64,000 nucleotides of DNA from an uncultured Metabacillus sp. Lineage in GTDB: Bacteria > Bacillota > Bacilli > Bacillales > Bacillaceae. The position numbers were made by a program, and so were the translations under genes. This document shows positions 61,673 through 64,000 of the stretch, piece by piece (position 1 is the first letter of the stretch; each line of letters opens with the position of its first letter). A model generated the notes under the pieces. That model made no database searches. It had not been told where the DNA came from and saw only the letters and a program-made list of their open reading frames with translations. Location: assembly GCF_947503125.1 (NCBI RefSeq), contig NZ_CANNCR010000002.1:1-64000 (forward strand). The letters are read 5' to 3'.

Positions 61673-64000
61673 TTACGATATTAACTTCCACGATGTAGTT
61701 GTTGTACCATAAGCTTTATAGAAATTATTATTAGTAGTATCTAATACTTCTTCGCCAATAAATCGAGGGAGTAGGGTAGGAGCTCCTGAACTTGTTCTAC
61801 CTGCATATTTAGATGTGTGACCATTAGTAACCGAATCGAGATTTACGTTAACTTTATCTACATAGATTTCTGTGATGTTAGCATCATTTGCAGTAAGTTT
61901 ATCAGTTACACCAGAGGTCAAACCTTTCACATTAATATCAGACATTCTCACTATTGATCCAGTTGATGCTGAACCAACTCTAAGAAGTCTTATTTGTGTA
62001 CCAGTCGAACCTGTGAAGTCTGCTTCTATATCTTTTAAATTCAACTCAGCGTTATTAGCCACATCAAATAAATATCTATAACTTCCAGAAGTTGAAAAAT
62101 TGAATTTAGCACCTTTTATTCTAGTGTTGGCTTGAAGATTGGCTAAGTTTCCGGCAAGACATTCGAAAATTCCACCTTCTACAGTTGTACCTCTGTAAAT
62201 ATCTAGTGCTACTGCTCCTGGATCTATCACATTACAGTTTATTATTTTCGTATTGTCGACATCATAAGATACGTTTCCACCTGTTTTAAATCCAACCTTC
62301 GTTTGTATTGCGGTACAATTAATATAGGTTACTTTTTTACAACGTGTCTGGAATCCAGCGCCTACTGCATCGGCTCCTTGATAATCTCCCACACCAATAC
62401 AATCAACAAACATGATGTTGTATCCTTCAGGGTGAGTATCAAATCCTGCATTACTACTTCCATAAGAGCGACAGTTTTGAATAACAATATTTGAAGGTTC
62501 TCCATACTTTTCAATTGAAGAACTGTTTGCTACTACTGTATCTCCGTTAGTTGTATATCCGTGACGACAGTTAATAAATGTGCTATTACGTACTTTACCA
62601 CCATCAGACGCTTTATCATTAATACCATAACCCCATCTTAGTTTAGTAGGGTCATTTATTAAATTCTGCGCTATAATACCAGATATATCGTAGTTGAAGC
62701 AGGACTCTATAGTAATGAATGAGCTGTATCCAAGTTCACACGAAATACCTTTTATCTTTACATCTCTACATGAATTTACATTTAAGTAACTTCCATTCCA
62801 AGTTTCTGCTTCGGCTCTAACTGTATCAGAGGTAAAGACCATATCGCCCATAATACCGAATGATACATTTTTTAACTTAGCGAGTCTTACATTGGTGGCA
62901 TAGGTATTTCTAATAGTTCCAGTAACTTCAACCGTAGAACCTGTTTGTGACTTAACCGTAAGAAATTCACCTTGTTTCTCACCTACATCACAACCATATA
63001 GTTGGTCATCTGATACAAGTTTTACAATATCTCCGGCTTTTAATGTTTGTGCAGCAGATAATGTAATTGTACTTCCAGAAACGGACGTAACTGTTTGGAT
63101 GAAATCCCATCCGCCTTTTGCACTAAAGATGTAATCGTTAGCGTTTTGTTTAAATTTTACTCCATCGCCTTTTATGTATAACGTCTTATCAGTCCACGAT
63201 ACTTTAGACAATAAGTAGTTATCCCTTGGAAAGAGTAAAGTATCACCACTGTTAGCGTAATTTACAATCGCTTGAAGTTTTGTAGTATCTCCCGAATCAT
63301 AATTTCCAATTAGTCCTAAGAGTGGGGAAGGGGGATACTTTACATTTATTTCCCGGCTGTTAACATTGTTAGTGTTTTTCGATAATTGTGAAGAGTGTGT
63401 ACTTAAAGTTGCTTCAACATCAGTTGTAACAGGAGTGGTCAAACTGAAATACTTCACTTTTACTTTAGTTCCTGCCGGAACACCCTCTGAGAGAGTAATA
63501 GCATTATTTGCACTCTCAGTATAATTTGTGCCAGAATCTTGAAGTACACCGTCAATTGAAACCTCAATTCTATTCTGAAATTGATCATAAGTATTTTGAA
63601 GTGTAAAGAGTGACTGATTTGCAGTTGCCGTAAATTCCTCTGTGAAAATAGTGTGTCTTGATAATCTTGTGATTTCAAGTGTGTGATTATCAACTGTAGT
63701 TTGAATATCAGATTGCAAGGGAATAGATTCTGAAAAGTAATCAATAACTACTTCAGTACCTGCCGGAACTCCTGTTGACAGAGTTATACTTTTAGAAGAT
63801 GTTTCTTCATAATTTTCAGGGTAAGATTGCGGAACTCCTCCAACACGAACTTTTGTTCGATTCTGAAACTGGTCATATGTATACTGTAAAGTAAAAATGC
63901 GCTGACCCTCAGTTGCAATGAACCTTTCAGAGTGGGTTGTGACAGTTCCTGTTCCATCGGTACCCCGTCTGCTGATTAAACCCCAAAATTCATTTTCATT
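61673..64000 (-). CDS. Phage tail protein with duplicated N-terminal domain and beta-helix (5' end outside window)
   Basis: The frame is open without interruption to the window edge, so the gene starts beyond 64000; at least 775 residues are visible. Two related domains of about 65-70 residues (63731-63922 and 63443-63634) share FTLQxTYDQFQNR, ITLSxGVPAGT and a YFS ending. A parallel beta-helix follows (about 63360-61900), opening with SGDTTKLQAIVNYANSGDTL and showing repeated short strands (VRNSTFINCRHGY, IVIQNCRSYG), and a C-terminal cap ends TTSWKLIS. It is a pectate-lyase-3-like tail fibre or spike, probably for host glycan binding. Any internal start such as TTG 63718 lacks a ribosome site. 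Confidence 0.8.
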   Translation of the reverse strand, partial: NENEFWGLISRRGTDGTGTVTTHSERFIATEGQRIFTLQYTYDQFQNRTKVRVGGVPQSYPENYEETSSKSITLSTGVPAGTEVVIDYFSESIPLQSDIQTTVDNHTLEITRLSRHTIFTEEFTATANQSLFTLQNTYDQFQNRIEVSIDGVLQDSGTNYTESANNAITLSEGVPAGTKVKVKYFSLTTPVTTDVEATLSTHSSQLSKNTNNVNSREINVKYPPSPLLGLIGNYDSGDTTKLQAIVNYANSGDTLLFPRDNYLLSKVSWTDKTLYIKGDGVKFKQNANDYIFSAKGGWDFIQTVTSVSGSTITLSAAQTLKAGDIVKLVSDDQLYGCDVGEKQGEFLTVKSQTGSTVEVTGTIRNTYATNVRLAKLKNVSFGIMGDMVFTSDTVRAEAETWNGSYLNVNSCRDVKIKGISCELGYSSFITIESCFNYDISGIIAQNLINDPTKLRWGYGINDKASDGGKVRNSTFINCRHGYTTNGDTVVANSSSIEKYGEPSNIVIQNCRSYGSSNAGFDTHPEGYNIMFVDCIGVGDYQGADAVGAGFQTRCKKVTYINCTAIQTKVGFKTGGNVSYDVDNTKIINCNVIDPGAVALDIYRGTTVEGGIFECLAGNLANLQANTRIKGAKFNFSTSGSYRYLFDVANNAELNLKDIEADFTGSTGTQIRLLRVGSASTGSIVRMSDINVKGLTSGVTDKLTANDANITEIYVDKVNVNLDSVTNGHTSKYAGRTSSGAPTLLPRFIGEEVLDTTNNNFYKAYGTTTTSWKLIS
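63443..63922. repeat. Tandem domain duplication in the edge tail protein
   Basis: Units at 63731-63922 and 63443-63634 encode matching motifs 96 residues apart (TYDQFQNR, SxGVPAGT). DNA identity is moderate, so the duplication is not recent. Confidence 0.7.

Overview
The window looks like the chromosome of an endospore-forming, AT-rich Bacillaceae bacterium (Bacillus sensu lato). The evidence is the set of Bacillus-type genes (a CysL-like regulator next to cysJI, a leucine T-box before leuA, a GerPF-like germination protein, remnants of cwlJ and yyaC), AGGAGG ribosome sites with frequent TTG/GTG starts, and catabolite-repression (cre) boxes. I see no rRNA, tRNA or CRISPR array.

Layout. (1) About 1-10100 is a plant cell-wall (rhamnogalacturonan-like) utilisation region: a lipoprotein binding protein with two LplB/LplC-type permeases and no ATPase, a membrane-bound AraC-type regulator, a NodB-fold deacetylase, a YesL-type DUF624 protein, the 3' remnant of a PL11 rhamnogalacturonan lyase, and an intact SGNH rhamnogalacturonan acetylesterase. 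(2) 10310-13021 holds a PAS sensor kinase, a small conserved protein and a decayed kinase remnant. (3) 13396-26758 is a second carbohydrate locus: another AraC-type regulator, two permeases, a binding protein, a GH88 unsaturated glucuronyl hydrolase, a second DUF624 protein, an FAD-dependent oxidoreductase, and a 1056-residue secreted beta-helix protein with carbohydrate-binding modules. GH88 instead of GH105 suggests a glucuronate-containing polysaccharide rather than plain pectin.

(4) 26986-52126 is mostly core and accessory chromosome: a SRPBCC protein, sulfite reductase cysJI with divergent cysL, a phosphoesterase, an O-antigen-ligase-like membrane protein, two aminotransferases, a VanW-like lipoprotein, two HAD hydrolases, a rhodanese-like protein that lacks the usual catalytic cysteine, a GerPF-like protein, an SF1 helicase, a ZIP transporter with an ArsR sensor, T-box-controlled leuA, a secreted HEYGH protein and several small conserved proteins. 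Two sporulation or germination genes here are broken (cwlJ, yyaC).

(5) 52282-64000 is one end of a prophage. A lipoprotein cyclophilin gene is cut inside its conserved core near 52600. From there to the window edge, genes of the late phage region run toward the junction on the minus strand: two beta-helix tail proteins, an SGNH-esterase tail protein, an amidase endolysin, a coiled-coil membrane protein, an LLH-type holin and two unknown proteins. Terminator-like hairpins sit just upstream of the Shine-Dalgarno sites of several of these genes. The last gene runs off the window edge.
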